Below, piece by piece: positions 39,625-51,042 of a DNA stretch of 64,000 nt; within the stretch, counting starts at the first letter, position 1, and each line of letters starts with the position of its first letter. The stretch is from Trichosphaerium sp. ATCC 40318 (Eukaryota; Discosea; Flabellinia; Trichosidae): contig JALMLS010000471.1 of assembly GCA_038496445.1 (NCBI GenBank), forward strand, positions 1-64,000, written 5' to 3'. The notes beneath the pieces are model-generated. The model was not told the origin of the DNA, searched no databases, and saw nothing but the letters and a program-made list of their open reading frames with translations. A program made the translations under genes and the position numbers.

Positions 39625-40810
39625 TTATTCGTTAACTGTTTTAAGAATACCTCTGAAACTCATGATACCGCCATCCATACCTTGCCAACCTTCATGGTAC
39701 CCTCTCCTATTTCTGGGCTTATTTATGTCTTCTTCAATCTGCGCTCTATTGCTGCGGATTGCTTCTCTCGTTTCCTTCTGCTCTTCTTTTGACACTCCAA
39801 GGCCAGCAAACAGACATATTTTGAGGCATATCTCAGCTGGTATTTTACCACATAAAATAACGTGCAAGCGTGACGCGTGATACATGATGTTTCGGCATCC
39901 TAAGGATTTTGTAGAGGGAACCTTATGCTCTGTGTCAATTAACCAGAAAGCAACGTAGGATCGTCTTGCTGTTGTAGATGATGTATTTGATACCTTACTA
40001 AGCCTGTGGATGACTTCGTAGTTAGAAAACGCTATCGCTGTTCCAGCTTTGATAGGTACGCAGATATCGTCATCTCCTAGTTTATAGTGGCCGTCGTGGC
40101 CACCATAGCACAAATGCCTTGGTCGAAACCCTAATTCGCCTCCTTTTAAGCTATCCGAGAATTCATAGTAACAGATCCCAACGCCCTAGTTCAGTTAGGC
40201 TGTACAAGCGAGTATTGTTCTAAGGTACTTTGATGTGTTCTGCGTTTACGCCTTCAATATGCCAGAATCCTTCGTACTCACTATTGGGCTCCATTACAAA
40301 GCTCTGTGCTTTCACGACAACTTGTAGGTTGCGTGTGATTTGATTGGTACGGCTGAGGATACCCAATTTGTTGAACAGAGGCATAATACTGGTCCCAAAA
40401 AGATCTGCAACAGTTTTATATAAATCTCCGTGTTCGCCTACTAGATAGGGTTCAATGGATGATATTTTTGTCACTTGATTTGTCCTTGTATTGACTGTAA
40501 ATTCGGATGGTACAAGGCGGTATTCGTCCGTTTGATTTCCTTCTTTATTCGTTTTAGTAATCTTAAGAGCAAAGTTATTTGGATTTATATGCTTCGTTGC
40601 GCCTTGAACGTCGGTAACAGGCTTAGATCTATTACCAAGAGCGTGAAAGGTATTTTTGGTGGTTTGACAGAGTTTTAACGGTATTTCTTTCGTACAAATA
40701 TTGTATGGCTCAAAATACAGGCCATAGCGTTTTGAATACTCTCCTTGCTCCCAAAATTGCAATCCTTCAAATTTGTTGGATATATTGTACGTTGAAATTC
40801 TATTTCCCAT
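39625..40810 (-). CDS. DUF4246-type protein, putative 2-oxoglutarate oxygenase fold
   Basis: About 370 residues in two visible exons. FWHIEGVNAEHIKVP joins across a short intron (about 40150-40222) to GICYYEFSDSLKGGELGFRP, matching the WHxEGxxNEHIxATxxYYY block of DUF4246, a family best known from fungi. GTAIAFSNYEVIHRLSKV supplies a distal His-Arg, as in 2OG-Fe(II) oxygenases, consistent with the H-x-E...H triad. The C-terminal part (RRSYVAFWLIDTEHKVPSTK, SKEEQKETREAIRSNRAQIE) is polar. The N-terminus may continue upstream, because family members are usually longer than this and no domain precedes MGNRIS here. Substrate unknown. Confidence 0.75.
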
Positions 40811-42543
40811 GCGTTTTAACAAGTAAGTGAAGAAGCCGCTTCTGATAGGTGGACAGTTTTCAAATAAAATTAGTCAAGCTGCACTGTGGCTTAACGATGT
40901 TGGAATGTAAACCGCGAGTAAAAACAAGCGAATCTCAGAAGAATACACTAATACACAAGTATGCAACAAACACGGAAAAAGCCACTATGTGTACATAACG
41001 GGATGTGAGTGGATTCAATCGCGTAGTTGATGCGTGATGAACTATAATCGGTAGGAGGCGGACATAATTATGGCACTAGAAACGAAGGACCAGAAGGACG
41101 CGCACCTTTGCTGCAATTGATCAAGTCGCTATAATAAACAAATCATATTTACAACATCGGCGGTTTTTAATCAGAAACATTACGTACAAAAAAAAAGAAT
41201 TGTTCTTTCGCGTCAATATCTTCAGGAATCCCTTCGTATTTAGAAAACCGGTTTGTTAATGTTCAACCAAAAAAACAATTACGCCAGTTTCATTCAGAAC
41301 TGTTACTCCTAATTAGCTCGCTTGGCGAATCCTACCTACGCTGTCTTCACCTATTTTTGGTTACGCGTAGCCAGTTACGTTTTGTAGAACCAGTTATGCC
41401 AAATCTTCGCTTGCGTAACGCGTGCGTTTGGTTAGTATATCTGTTTGAAGTAAAAAAGAGCCTTGTTTTAAAAAAATCAGAAGAGATAGAGCTTGAACGC
41501 TCGTACTTGGTCTCATGCTTGACGCAATGGTATACATCGTAAAACTGGATTTGAATAGTTTCAGATTAGGTCTAAAACCAGTTTCCCTTGTAATACAGCC
41601 TGATGAACACATAGCTTGTGGCCTAGTGCTTGAATGTCGCTAGATACGAAGTAGACAATGATTCATCAGCAAGACGCTGCTCACAAGTTTGTTTGTTGTT
41701 ATTAGCGCGGATGCGATAGAATTCCAGAGTTTTGAAAAAGTTGCTCTCAGATTTTCAAAGCAATTCTAACTCGGCTTGCTTTCTTTCAGCAGACCTCAGG
41801 TTGTACTCGCCGCCATAAGTATTAATATCTTGCTGCACCTGAGGCAGGATTTAATACCATGCAACGGTAGCTTTTGGCTCCTGTGTGCACCACAGACTTT
41901 AACTGCGTCTAGAGTAAGTTGTGCTTGGAATCTACAAGTTTTGGCTGGAAACTACCGATAAACTGAAAGATGGTCTATGGCTCGTTGCTGCGTATAGTTT
42001 AAACACTTCAACCCGAAAACTACTAACCGTTGTGATGTTGTTGCTGGCGAATTCTGGCGCCATTACAATGGTTCTATCACTACTGACAAGCGCTAGGACG
42101 CCGAAGGATCTACTTGTAATTAGTTTTTGCACTTCTGTCTGGAATTGAACCGGTAAGTAGACAACCGTTGTAGCTAGTGTATGTAATGCTCATTTCGCAC
42201 ACCTTTAGGTCTCTTCGGCGAAGTGATAAATTAGAGAATCGGATTCGAATTTCGGATAACAACCCTCTTTCGAACAACCAAATGCAACTTTCGAACAACA
42301 AAATGCTGCAAACGTTGTGCTAAACCGTGTGGTAGCATTTGTTTTCTCATTGGTGACAAAAAGTGTGCCGTTTCGATGATAATGACCCATCCACAAATCG
42401 CGCTGTAAATGCACACACTTGTTCACAACGGTCTGGGAACGCGTCTGCTGCAGTTTGAGCGGCTACAACATTGTAACCATAATTTATTTTTTTCAATAAA
42501 TCTCGTGTTCTTAAACGATTTTCTTTTTTAGTACTATCACAAA
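40811..42543. other. unresolved 1.7-kb region
   Basis: No single gene model holds. Minus-strand pieces described in the next entry look exon-like. Between 40811 and 41330 there is one further minus stretch near 41190-41255 (KYEGIPEDIDAKEQFF) ending at a GTACGT donor. Plus-strand frames at 41776-42148 are open but leucine-rich and unlike known families. Confidence 0.35.
41394..42485 (-). pseudogene. possible decaying or intron-dense minus-strand gene
   Basis: Exon-like pieces in order on the minus strand: NVVAAQTAADAFPDRCEQVC near 42430-42480; Cys-rich CCSKVAFGCSKEGCYP near 42270-42310; SFGVLALVSSDRTIVMAPEF near 42050-42110; and VQQDINTYGGEYNLRSAERK through ELELL, TGA, then NFFKTLEFYRIRANNNKQTC near 41650-41830. 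In the last piece the same frame stays protein-like on both sides of a TGA, and further TGA codons interrupt the adjacent frame near 41500-41580. TGA is a normal stop in this genome, so this is either a pseudogene or a gene with very short introns I cannot place. No family recognised. Confidence 0.3.
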
Positions 42544-42984
42544 ATGATTACTGCACACATTTATTTGTGCGCTCTCAGCTTAATCGCTGACCCCTTTGCT
42601 CTCGTGCTGACAATCCTGTTTGTCGCATGCTGGATGATATTAGCATTTACTGCTATATCAGGCCTAAACCCTCCTCCTCCTGCTAGGCCTCATACTCGTA
42701 TGACGGCCCCAACTACCCCGAGTCCTCAACCGACTCCGAGTCCTAAACCGACTCCTCCCCCTACTGACAATAAAATTGTGATGATCAACTCGGAGAATTT
42801 CTCTATGGTAGATTCTCCGAGTGCTGTATTATCATGCAGTTTCGATCATCACAAGTCAAAGGGCGGACTTAAAACTAAAATGAAAAAGTCCTATAAGGCA
42901 GCCAAACGAAAGTCTGGTCGAGCTTTCCGAAGACTGAGGCACTTAGTGCCTAAAACAGTGTATAAGAAAGAAACTCAAAAATAA
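42544..42984 (+). CDS. Pro-rich membrane-anchored protein, single exon
   Basis: 146 residues, uninterrupted. The first 40 residues are strongly hydrophobic (LCALSLIADPFALVLTILFV then ACWMILAFTAISGL) and form one long or two short membrane segments. A Pro/Thr spacer follows (PSPQPTPSPKPTPPPT), then a short neutral stretch and a very basic C-terminus (KMKKSYKAAKRKSGRAFRRL). No family recognised; probably type II or hairpin topology with the basic tail in the cytosol. Confidence 0.6.
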   Translation: MITAHIYLCALSLIADPFALVLTILFVACWMILAFTAISGLNPPPPARPHTRMTAPTTPSPQPTPSPKPTPPPTDNKIVMINSENFSMVDSPSAVLSCSFDHHKSKGGLKTKMKKSYKAAKRKSGRAFRRLRHLVPKTVYKKETQK

Positions 42985-43313
42985 AAAAATCCATAACCAA
43001 AAAACTTAATAGGAATTCCTATTTTTGTTTGGGCGGATATCTTTTTCTTATTTTTTTCACATTTGTTGTTTTAGATGTTTTTGGCATGCATGAATACAAG
43101 TGTCTTTGTTTTATCATGTAAAATCAATACTAGCGTACAACGTATGTACTTCTTGATTAAGACGTAATGCCGTGACAAAGTTGACGCGTTGTTTCCTATC
43201 CATTCATTGAACGAGAAGAGCGGTTAACACTATCAACCTGATCTTGTTATTGTCAAAATGGAATATATTTATTTTACACAAGATAAAACAGCATCACTTC
43301 CTGGACAGCATTG
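42985..43313. other. convergent intergenic region
   Basis: 329 bp, AT-rich, nothing recognised. It holds the 3' ends of two converging genes. Confidence 0.4.
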
Positions 43314-43841
43314 CTATTTGGGTCCTGCTAATTTGTCCTTGTGTGCTTGTAAATAAGTCGCCACTTCGTTTCTTTTGAATTGTATTGCCATTTCTAGGGG
43401 TGTTTTACCGTTATATACATCCTGCGCTGTAGTATCGGCTCCATGTTCCACAAGAAACTTTACACAATCCAAGTGGCCGCGGACAGCACATGCATACAGC
43501 GGGCCGTGACCTGACGCGTCCAGTATGTTAATATCGGCGTTTTGAGCAAATAACGCTTTTATAATATCCAACTGCCCCTTAGCTGCCGCAAAACCTATTG
43601 GCGTATGATCCATTCTATCTAGAATGTCTACGAATGCGCCTAGCTCTATCAGCTTCTCTATTGCGTTTAAATTGCCTTCATCTGCCGCAAAGTGCAATAA
43701 ATGTTGTCCCATCTTTTCTACTTTATCTAAGAGTTGAGGGGACTGCTTTAGAAGCTCAAATACTCTATTCCAATCCTTATTGTACGCAGCGTTCGCAATT
43801 TCGGGCATCAACTGTTCGTCTCGAGCCTGTGAAGCTCCCAT
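43314..43841 (-). CDS. ankyrin-repeat protein
   Basis: Single exon, 175 residues, almost entirely ankyrin repeats: MGQHLLHFAADEGNLNAIEK, MDHTPIGFAAAKGQLDIIKA, SGHGPLYACAVRGHLDCVKF, NGKTPLEMAIQFKRNEVATY. MGASQAR could be N-myristoylated (Gly2, Ser at position 4). Length and simplicity suggest a small adaptor. Unlike the C2-ankyrin protein at 22981-24882 it has no other domain. Confidence 0.85.
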   Translation of the reverse strand: MGASQARDEQLMPEIANAAYNKDWNRVFELLKQSPQLLDKVEKMGQHLLHFAADEGNLNAIEKLIELGAFVDILDRMDHTPIGFAAAKGQLDIIKALFAQNADINILDASGHGPLYACAVRGHLDCVKFLVEHGADTTAQDVYNGKTPLEMAIQFKRNEVATYLQAHKDKLAGPK

Positions 43842-44063
43842 AGGTCAAATTGTGATATCACTGCGCTCTACAGCACGTGTAAACGAATATACCGTACTCT
43901 TCACTTAACGCCTCAATCATTGAAAGACACATTAAGTCCTACCCAAACCACTCGTCCAAAAATGTGTTGTAAACATCAAGGTTGCTTTTAAACTAAGTGG
44001 GAGTAACAATATTTTACACGTAATGTATTGATAGTATATTATTTTTTATTCTTGTGGAGTATA

Positions 44064-45180
44064 TTACAATAGAGCGTCTTGGGCGATTTGTTCACCTTTT
44101 CTTGCGTGCTCTTCATTATGTGGGAGTCCATGTATTTTATATATTGCATGAACACCATATGTATACTTTTCTTTATCCCTCTGATCACTCAAAGGATAAA
44201 AAGGATGAGCAGAATAGTTGAGTTGAATAAAATAGACTTTGTTCTTTTTACGACTTGCTAAAGCCATAGCAAGTTTTTTTGTTGATGTGAATGGAACAAC
44301 CGCATCTATCAGAGAGCTTATAATAATCACAGGTACATCAGGAGGGAACTCATCGACAAGATTTCCTTTCAAAAAGTAAGAAAAAAGTAAGAAAAAAAAA
44401 GCTAGCTTCGGGCTTTCTTTGTTGCTTTGCGTACCTGGAGCTGGGCCTTTTGGATCATATTTTGGGAAAAGTAATGGCATAAGCGCATGTACTGCATCAT
44501 GGCCGTAAGGTACAGCATTAGCGAGTACATCCCGTATAGAGAAGAAAACGCCTTCCAATATCACCATTTTAACATTTTGGTATTTATTCAAACAAATTGC
44601 GTTCCTAAACTCAAAGGTGAGACAAAATATTACTAGACGCGTCCACAGTTCTTTTAGTTTGTTTAAAAAAACCAAGCCGTACCATGTAGTTGCTGCGCCA
44701 CGTGATACACCAAAGAGTATTACGTCATTGTTATTATTTTTTGACATCTAACAGAATTAGCTTGAAAATGAGTCCGAAACCGAAAACATGACGATAAAAA
44801 AAAAAGAGGAGTGGTGTTTGAAACGACCATCAGCCTTTTAGTTAAAAAGACAGCAAGAAAAACTTTTGGATTTTCAGTGTCACAAAAAGTTATGCTTAGT
44901 ATTGTCCTTACGCATAGTTCGTATTTTTGGCGATGATTTTCAACGTCTATCTTCTGTCCGAAGGACGCAGAAAATACATCAACTAGATGCGCATCAACTG
45001 TCTCTTTTTGATCTTCCTGTGCCTCGACGGTTATGCCTAAAAGACTAGATTAGGTTTTGGAAATGTCTTTCAAGTTTTTTTTTTTTTGAATACTCGCCGC
45101 AAACGGACCGTATTTGTAGTTGCTTCGCCAATTTGTGAAGTAGTGGATGATAGGAGCGACTGAGAGCTTTGCGAACGCAT
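44064..45180 (-). CDS. alpha/beta-hydrolase-like serine hydrolase
   Basis: The well supported part is 44064-44747. FGVSRGAATTWYGLVFL is a nucleophile elbow (GxSxG), VIIISSLIDAVVPFTSTKKL supplies the acid (SxxDxxVP) and LNYSAHPFYPLSDQ a plausible His. The stretch KLAFFFLLFSYFLKG and another near 44610 look intronic (T-rich, GTACC and GT donors). The catalytic Ser sits too near the N-terminus for a complete enzyme, and a TTAG acceptor precedes the ATG at 44747, so upstream exons are expected. A candidate at about 44890-45025 reads AQEDQKETVDAHLVDVFSAS, with a possible start at 45180 (MRSQSSQSLLSSTT). The joins are not proven. Confidence 0.5.
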
Positions 45181-45194
45181 TTTGAGGGTTATTG

Positions 45195-45528
45195 TCAAGT
45201 TTCCTTTTTGACGTTAATTAAACGTCGTTTTGAGTAGCCTGTTAAGGTGGGTGGCGCCGTATCGTACTTTAGTATGATTTCATCAATCTCTTTACCTACG
45301 AAAGGCTTGTATACGGTCTCAATACCATTTTTACACGTTACTCTATCACCTGCTGTGCTTTTAAATCCTTTTGGACCAGTATATTTTGACAGTTGTGTCT
45401 GAGAGCTCCAAACGCCTATGAATTGGTTAAAACGCGTTATTTTGGTCGCAAGATGATATTTTACCTTGATAAAAAATAGTTAACGGCGCTTCGCCTGGCG
45501 TATGCCACTCTAGATGATCTGTCGCCAT
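45195..45528 (-). CDS. small protein of unknown family
   Basis: Two exons joined by a 49-bp intron (about 45414-45465) give 92 residues: MATDHLEWHTPGEAPLTIFY, then GVWSSQTQLSKYTGPKGFKS and GDRVTCKNGIETVYKPF, ending KRRLINVKKET-TGA. A second frame of the same exon is also open (YWAPFDEFWRLTGILAEFEL), and upstream sequence near 45690-45720 (SWMYSITANGGPTMG before a GTAAGG donor) could belong to a longer version. I cannot choose between the models. Confidence 0.4.
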
Positions 45529-46047
45529 TTTTATACTCTACCAACTCAAATTCAGCCAGAATTCCAGTTAGCCTCCAAAATTCATCAAATGGCGCCCAAT
45601 ACCTGAACGCTGCGTGTGTTTGATCGGTTTGTAGATTATTAAAACAATTTTAGGTCACACTTACGAATAATTGTCAATTTGATGCCTTACCCATTGTTGG
45701 ACCTCCGTTAGCCGTTATGCTGTACATCCAGCTTCAGCAAAATAGTGGTCTATAGATACCCAACAAAGTAACGTCTAGACGCCACTAGAAAGTACTTGTC
45801 TTTTTTAGCTTCAAAAAAGGAAAATTTTGTCGGGCGAATTATTTATTGACAACCAAAACATTTCACAATAAAACGGACTTCAGACCGCTCTTCTAGTTGG
45901 AAACATATTACTTGATCTTTGTCAAACATTTTTCGGTGTCCCTGTCCGTATTAATCAATCATTCTTTTTTATTTTTTCTGTGACATTCAGTTTAATAACT
46001 TAAGTTTTTATTAGTGATAGTTTTAATTACTTTTTGTTTTAACAAGG
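45529..46047. other. intergenic, may hold first exon of the preceding gene
   Basis: 519 bp. Apart from the minus-strand exon candidate near 45690-45720 there is nothing gene-like. The right half is AT-rich and should contain the promoter of the MORN_2 gene. Confidence 0.35.
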
Positions 46048-47196
46048 ATGCTGACTAGTCCTAATTCTATAGTAAACAAGGTATCAGAATATTTTAATCA
46101 CAATACAAACTACCTAACAACCAATACATAGAGATTTACTGCTCAATCAGACAATTGCCATCTATTAAACCTCCCGCTTGAGATTCAGCTTGATATTATA
46201 GATTTGGACTCATTTGTGTATTTAATTTGGCCAATTATGTCGAAACAGGCGGCTATGACCACAAGGTATGATAATGAGATGAACAAGCATGGAAAATGGC
46301 AGATACATAGCAAAAACATACTTTTAGATCAAACCAACTGGAAACACGGTGTACAAGATGGAGAATGCAAGAGGTTTGATAATGGCCAATTGTGGAGTAG
46401 TGGAAATTACATCAATGGTAAGAGAGAAGGAAAGTTCAAGGAATGGTGTTTCGATGGTCAATTGATAGAGCGTATTTACATCAATGATAAGATAGAAGGA
46501 GAATACAAGAGATGGTATGTTAATGGCCAATTGTGGGTTTTATGGAATTACATCAATGGGAAATGTGATGGAGAATGCAAGAGCTGGTATGATAATGGCC
46601 AATTGGAAGAGCAGTATAATTGCATCAATGATAAGATAGAAGGAGAATACAAGAAATGGTATGTTAATGGCCAATTGGGGGTTTTATGGAATTACATCAA
46701 TGGGAAACGTGATGGAGAATGCAAGAGCTGGTATGATAATGGCCAATTGGAAGAGCAGTATAATTGCATCAATGGTAAGACAGAAGGAGAATACAAGAGA
46801 TGGCATCATCGGAACAGTGACCAATTATGGTGCCAGTGTAATTACATCAATGGTAAGAGAGAAGGAGATTTCAAGAAATGGTATGATGATGGCCAATTGA
46901 AAGAGCAGTATAATTTCATCAATGATAAGATAGAAGGAGAATACAAGAGATGGCATCATAATGGCCAATTGGAAGAGCAGTATAATTACATCAATGATAA
47001 GGAAGAAGGAGAATGCAAGAAATGGTATGATAATGGCCAATTGGAAGAGCAGTATAATTGCATCAATGGTAAGAGAGAAGGAGAATACAAGAAATGGTAT
47101 GTCAATGGCCAATTGTGGGTTTTATGGAATTACATCAATGGGAAACGTGATGGAGAAATTAAACGATGGCATAAGAATGGTCAATTGTGGCCGTAA
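46048..47196 (+). CDS. F-box-like protein with about 12 MORN_2 (YwqK-type) repeats
   Basis: A 33-bp first exon (MLTSPNSIVNK) is spliced over a 51-bp intron, 46081-46131, to the body. Without it there is no ATG in frame before the conserved N-terminus LLNLPLEIQLDIIDLDSFVY and SKQAAMTTRYDNEMNKHGKW, an F-box-like module. The rest is a regular array of 23-24 residue MORN_2 repeats, consensus GEYKRWYxNGQLEEQYNYIN. MORN_2 repeats occur in bacterial YwqK-type antitoxin-like proteins and in F-box/MORN_2 proteins of giant viruses. Here the intron shows it is a host-spliced nuclear gene. A divergent paralogue lies at 61516-62124. The partner is unknown. Confidence 0.78.
46355..47190 (+). repeat. 69-72 bp coding tandem repeats
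   Basis: About twelve units, several nearly identical at DNA level: the words 'aatggccaattg', 'gagcagtataattgcatcaa' and 'gttttatggaattacatcaa' recur. Two unit types (WVLWNYINGK and EEQYNCINDK) alternate, suggesting recent duplication of two-unit blocks. Confidence 0.85.
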
Positions 47197-47829
47197 TATG
47201 ATTCGGAATTTGTTGGACGTTCACAATGCAAACATGAGAAAAAAACATGTTAGTTTATTTTAAATAAAGTGCTTGTATAAGAAACAATTTCTTTATATTT
47301 CCTTCTCAATGTTACAGCATCTTGCAGCTACCACTTGATACACTTATATCTCTTTTTCTTTCTTTTAACTGTATTTGTAGGCAAATCACGTGTTGCGTAG
47401 ATGACTACCAATACTAACCCTACTGCAAACAAAATTGTAGGTGAATGGAAGAAAACAATTTCTTTTCATCCGTAATGGTAAGTACCTCAATATATATTTT
47501 TTGTTGTACATCTAACACTTGCCCATATTTGAAACAAGCGCTTATTACTTTTCTCTCATAAACCTAAGATTTGACCAGTATTGAAACTAAACTTGAATAA
47601 AAGTAAAGGTGTCAATTAAACGCAAAAAGTATATTCTTGGTGTGCAGTACATACAGCACACAGTCTCACAATTTTTAAAATGACTTCGATTTACTTTCAG
47701 TGGCTTCATTCAATCAATGTTGAGTGAGGTTGGCTACTTTACAGTTGACATTAAAGGCATTTTCCGAGTGATTTGCTCAAGCGTCTGAACAAGATTATGT
47801 TTATATATATACACTGGTTGGTTTACTGT
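47197..47829. other. convergent intergenic region
   Basis: 633 bp, no supported gene. A 24-codon ORF starts at 47401 (MTTNTNPTANKIVGEW) next to an ATCACGTGTT element at about 47387; too short to call. Confidence 0.35.
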
Positions 47830-50800
47830 TTAAACGCTACTATCTGATTCGTCTCCTGAACCCTTTGCATGCACTACTTCACTTGTAACAAAGTTACCTC
47901 TGCTGACTTTCTCTAGTTTTCGTTTCATCTCTGCAAGACGTTGTTTTAAGTCAGCGTTTGACTTTTCTAAAGTGTCTACTTTTTGTTGTAGTTCGTTTTC
48001 ACTTGTATCAAAACCACCTGGGCCAAAAGTACCAGACATGACTCTCGAACTAGTCGAACCTCCTGTGCTTTTTTTGAGTTCTTCTTCACTTTTTGTCATG
48101 TAGTACATCCGTGGGATAAGCAATGATAAGATTGATATAAATGGTCCGAGAATAAGACATACAGATCGAAGAACAAACGCCACCTCACGGTTACTTGATC
48201 CAAAGACCTTGTGACAAGTATCAGTAAAACAACCAATAGATTTTGATACATACCTGAATGACGATGATAATAATAATGAAAAACGTGAGGTTGTAAACAG
48301 CGAATCCAATCGATCTTTAAAAAAAAAATTAGTCATATTTTTAAACATCAGTTCGAATGTCATGTCCTCACCTCGATTCGTTGTATAGTATTGCCTTTAA
48401 TTTCCATATTTTATATACCCAATAAAGTCCATATACCAATACACCAGCATTGAAGAGCATGAGAATGGCAAAGAAGATCGTATCCCTTGTTGATGTTGCA
48501 CAAGTAAAGTGATCATCTGACAGAATAAAAGGAGCTTCTTCCACAAGTTCAGCTTGACCGATGCTTACTATTGTCCATAGAGTAAGGATAACAATCTCTA
48601 TGGATACTATAATAGCAACAATAGGGATTATCATCATGTTCGTTACTTTGAAGACATCCAAGGACTTCACAAGGAATATTTGACCAATTCTATAAATCCT
48701 TGCAAACATTGCTCCGTAAGTCAACTACAAACGATTGTAAGGTATCGTTACAATTTAAGATAGTGGAGTTAGATGTACGTACACCAAATCCAATTGCTAG
48801 AAACCATCTTACAAGAGTACAATGAACGTCATCCGTGTGAAGAGTCCAGAAAAATATTGAACAATACATGACAATAGTACCAACCTAGTGGCTTCTTTAG
48901 TATTTGATGTAAAAATAACAAAGCAAGGTATTGTCAGTACCAAAGCGAGAATAACGAATAGCGGTTGCGAAGCGCGTATGACTATATGGTTGTGAAATAT
49001 TAGTATCCACACGATGAGACCAAGTGTGATCAGAATAACAGAAGCAACCATACATAGGATTACAAGCTCGCTTGTGTACTCTAGAAGTAAATACATCAGC
49101 TTTCTTCAACTACGAGCTGGGATTTCATGACGTACTGTACCAACCGTATGTTGTTTCTCTTTCATCCCATTTTGGCGCTGGATAAACAAACTGGTCTGTG
49201 ACAGCAAAGAGAGGAGCAATTATCTGATATTCGACATTCTCATCAAGCTGAACAGTCAAACCACTTCTTCCCAGATTTTGACCGAACTGATCAAACTCGT
49301 ACTCACCACAGAAGCCTGTTATATCAATAGCGTTGATAGCTTCTTGTAGTTTATCAGCATCGAATGAACTAGAACATGGTTTATTAGCAAAAGGTTGAAC
49401 AAAGATTTGTCACGTGCTTAGCTGTTTCATATGCGTATTGAATGATATATCCTGCACTATAACCTATCATCCCTGCAGGAGAAAATTAAAGAAAGAGAAG
49501 AACCTTAAAGGGGATATGTGTCGTACCTACTGTACCTGGTTCCATTCCATACATATCCAGGTACTTATTGTTGAATAGTATAGGCGAAGTTTCAGTGCCG
49601 TTACTAATGAAGTGATGGTAAGGAACATTGTTGTCATTTTCGTCATAACGCTCTGATCGTAGCCTCTTATCCCACTAAACAAGATAATAAGCTAACATGG
49701 GACAAAAAAGTCTGTCGTACATTCGCTCCAGCGACCATGACGTATCGAGAGTCTTTTCCTAAATTATGAATAGGACAAGGCCGAGACAATAAGAAAGCCT
49801 GTAACCGCATAAGTATAGATAGGAAGTAAAGGACATACATTGGCGTTGTAGTTCATTCTCTTTGCTGTCTCCAATAAAGCAATACATGAAAAGAAAGTTC
49901 CTCCCAGAACAACATCTGTAACGAATAGCGATTAGGTAAACCGATCTTTCTGTTTGAGAATTACGCACCAGGTTTTTTTTCCTTCAGTACCGATATGAGC
50001 TCGTCAATCTCAGGTTGTACCCTGGTTGCGTTTGAAGAAAATGTGATACTTTTATTGTAAACAAGATCCATTCCCAAGAATTCTATACTCCTGAGTGCGC
50101 CCTCCGCGATAGATCTGGTGAAAGCAATATCTTGTATCTCGTAAGTACAACATAGAATTTAATCAATTACTAGCTAGTCGGCCATACCTTCCCAATAAAC
50201 AGCTATTGTTTTGACATTATTCGACACAGCAAGCAAGTTTAAAGCCTCCACCATGAACCTCGTAGTTGGCTGTATGAGACTACTTGTGTACTTCAATCTT
50301 CTTCCAAAGGGTAAAGTACATGGGTAGCTTAAGGTTTCATCACAAATATAGTTACTGGGAGTAGCGGCGCTAGCTAAAAGAGCAGTGTTAGTAACAGTTG
50401 CATAATTATCACTGATTGTTGCGTACGTAAGAGAGAATTAACTTTCAGATCATTTGCGACTATTGCCCCAGGAAGTCCCAAATGGGTTGTTACCGGCTTT
50501 GAAAATGTATTTTTAGAAAGGGCACGTGTTTGTGAAAAAAAAACGTGATGTGACGAAATTTCAACTTAAATAGGAGACAAACAGAAAAGAGAGCGTACCA
50601 ATAATACAAAGTCAACGTTCTCGTTATCGATGAGGTGTCTTGTAGCGTTAGCTACCGCGTCACCGTTACCTGCTAAAGAAAACCCATTAGTCAAGCTGCA
50701 GTAGACATAGTCGAAGTAAAGTACAAAAAAGACGCCAATGTTAAAGGTATCCAAGTAACCGTACCTGTACCGAGCTCTATAATTTCAACGTTATAATTAG

Positions 50801-51042
50801 TGCCGTTTACACGGATACCTCCCCGAGCATTAACCTAGGAGTGTATTGTTACGAACATTGAGTGAAGTGAAGTAGCGTACTGTGTCCTTCCACATTTGTT
50901 GCCCGTTTTTTATTAAAATATGGTCATTAACTGTACTCCCTTCTGTAGGGAGTACGCTTCCGATGCGAATAACATTTTGAGCACCGGAAGGCACTGCAAT
51001 AGTACATAACAGTAGTACGCCAACAATTATGGCTAAACGCAT
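47830..51042 (-). CDS. class C (GABA-B-like) G-protein-coupled receptor
   Basis: Signal peptide MRLAIIVGVLLLCTIAVPSG, then a Venus-flytrap ligand domain (IRIGSVLPTEGSTVNDH, VNARGGIRVNGTNYNVEII, TPSNYICDETLSYPC, FGRRLKYTSSLIQPT, NNVKTIAVYWE) spread over many small exons from 51042 to about 49130. Seven membrane segments follow: VILCMVASVILITLGLIVW and SQPLFVILALVLTIPCFVIF at 48800-49090, two or three more at 48370-48720, and the rest by about 48080. The cytosolic tail has a coiled coil, NELQQKVDTLEKSNADLKQR, as in GABA-B receptors, which dimerise through such tails, and ends GDESDSSV. No cysteine-rich linker is evident, again as in GABA-B. The ligand is unknown. Confidence 0.88.

Noticed and set aside
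41776-42148. Plus-strand Leu-rich frames as a membrane protein
   Set aside because: Antisense frames at 41650-42110 look more protein-like, and no plus-strand splice pattern supports a gene.
42232-42260. GGATTCGAATTTC resembling a tRNA T-arm
   Set aside because: No cloverleaf partner sequences around it; chance match in an AT-rich region.
46204-47263. A bacterial toxin-antitoxin locus, suggested by YwqK-like repeats
   Set aside because: The gene has a eukaryotic intron and an F-box-like N-terminus, and no toxin-like partner lies beside it. The repeat resemblance is structural only.
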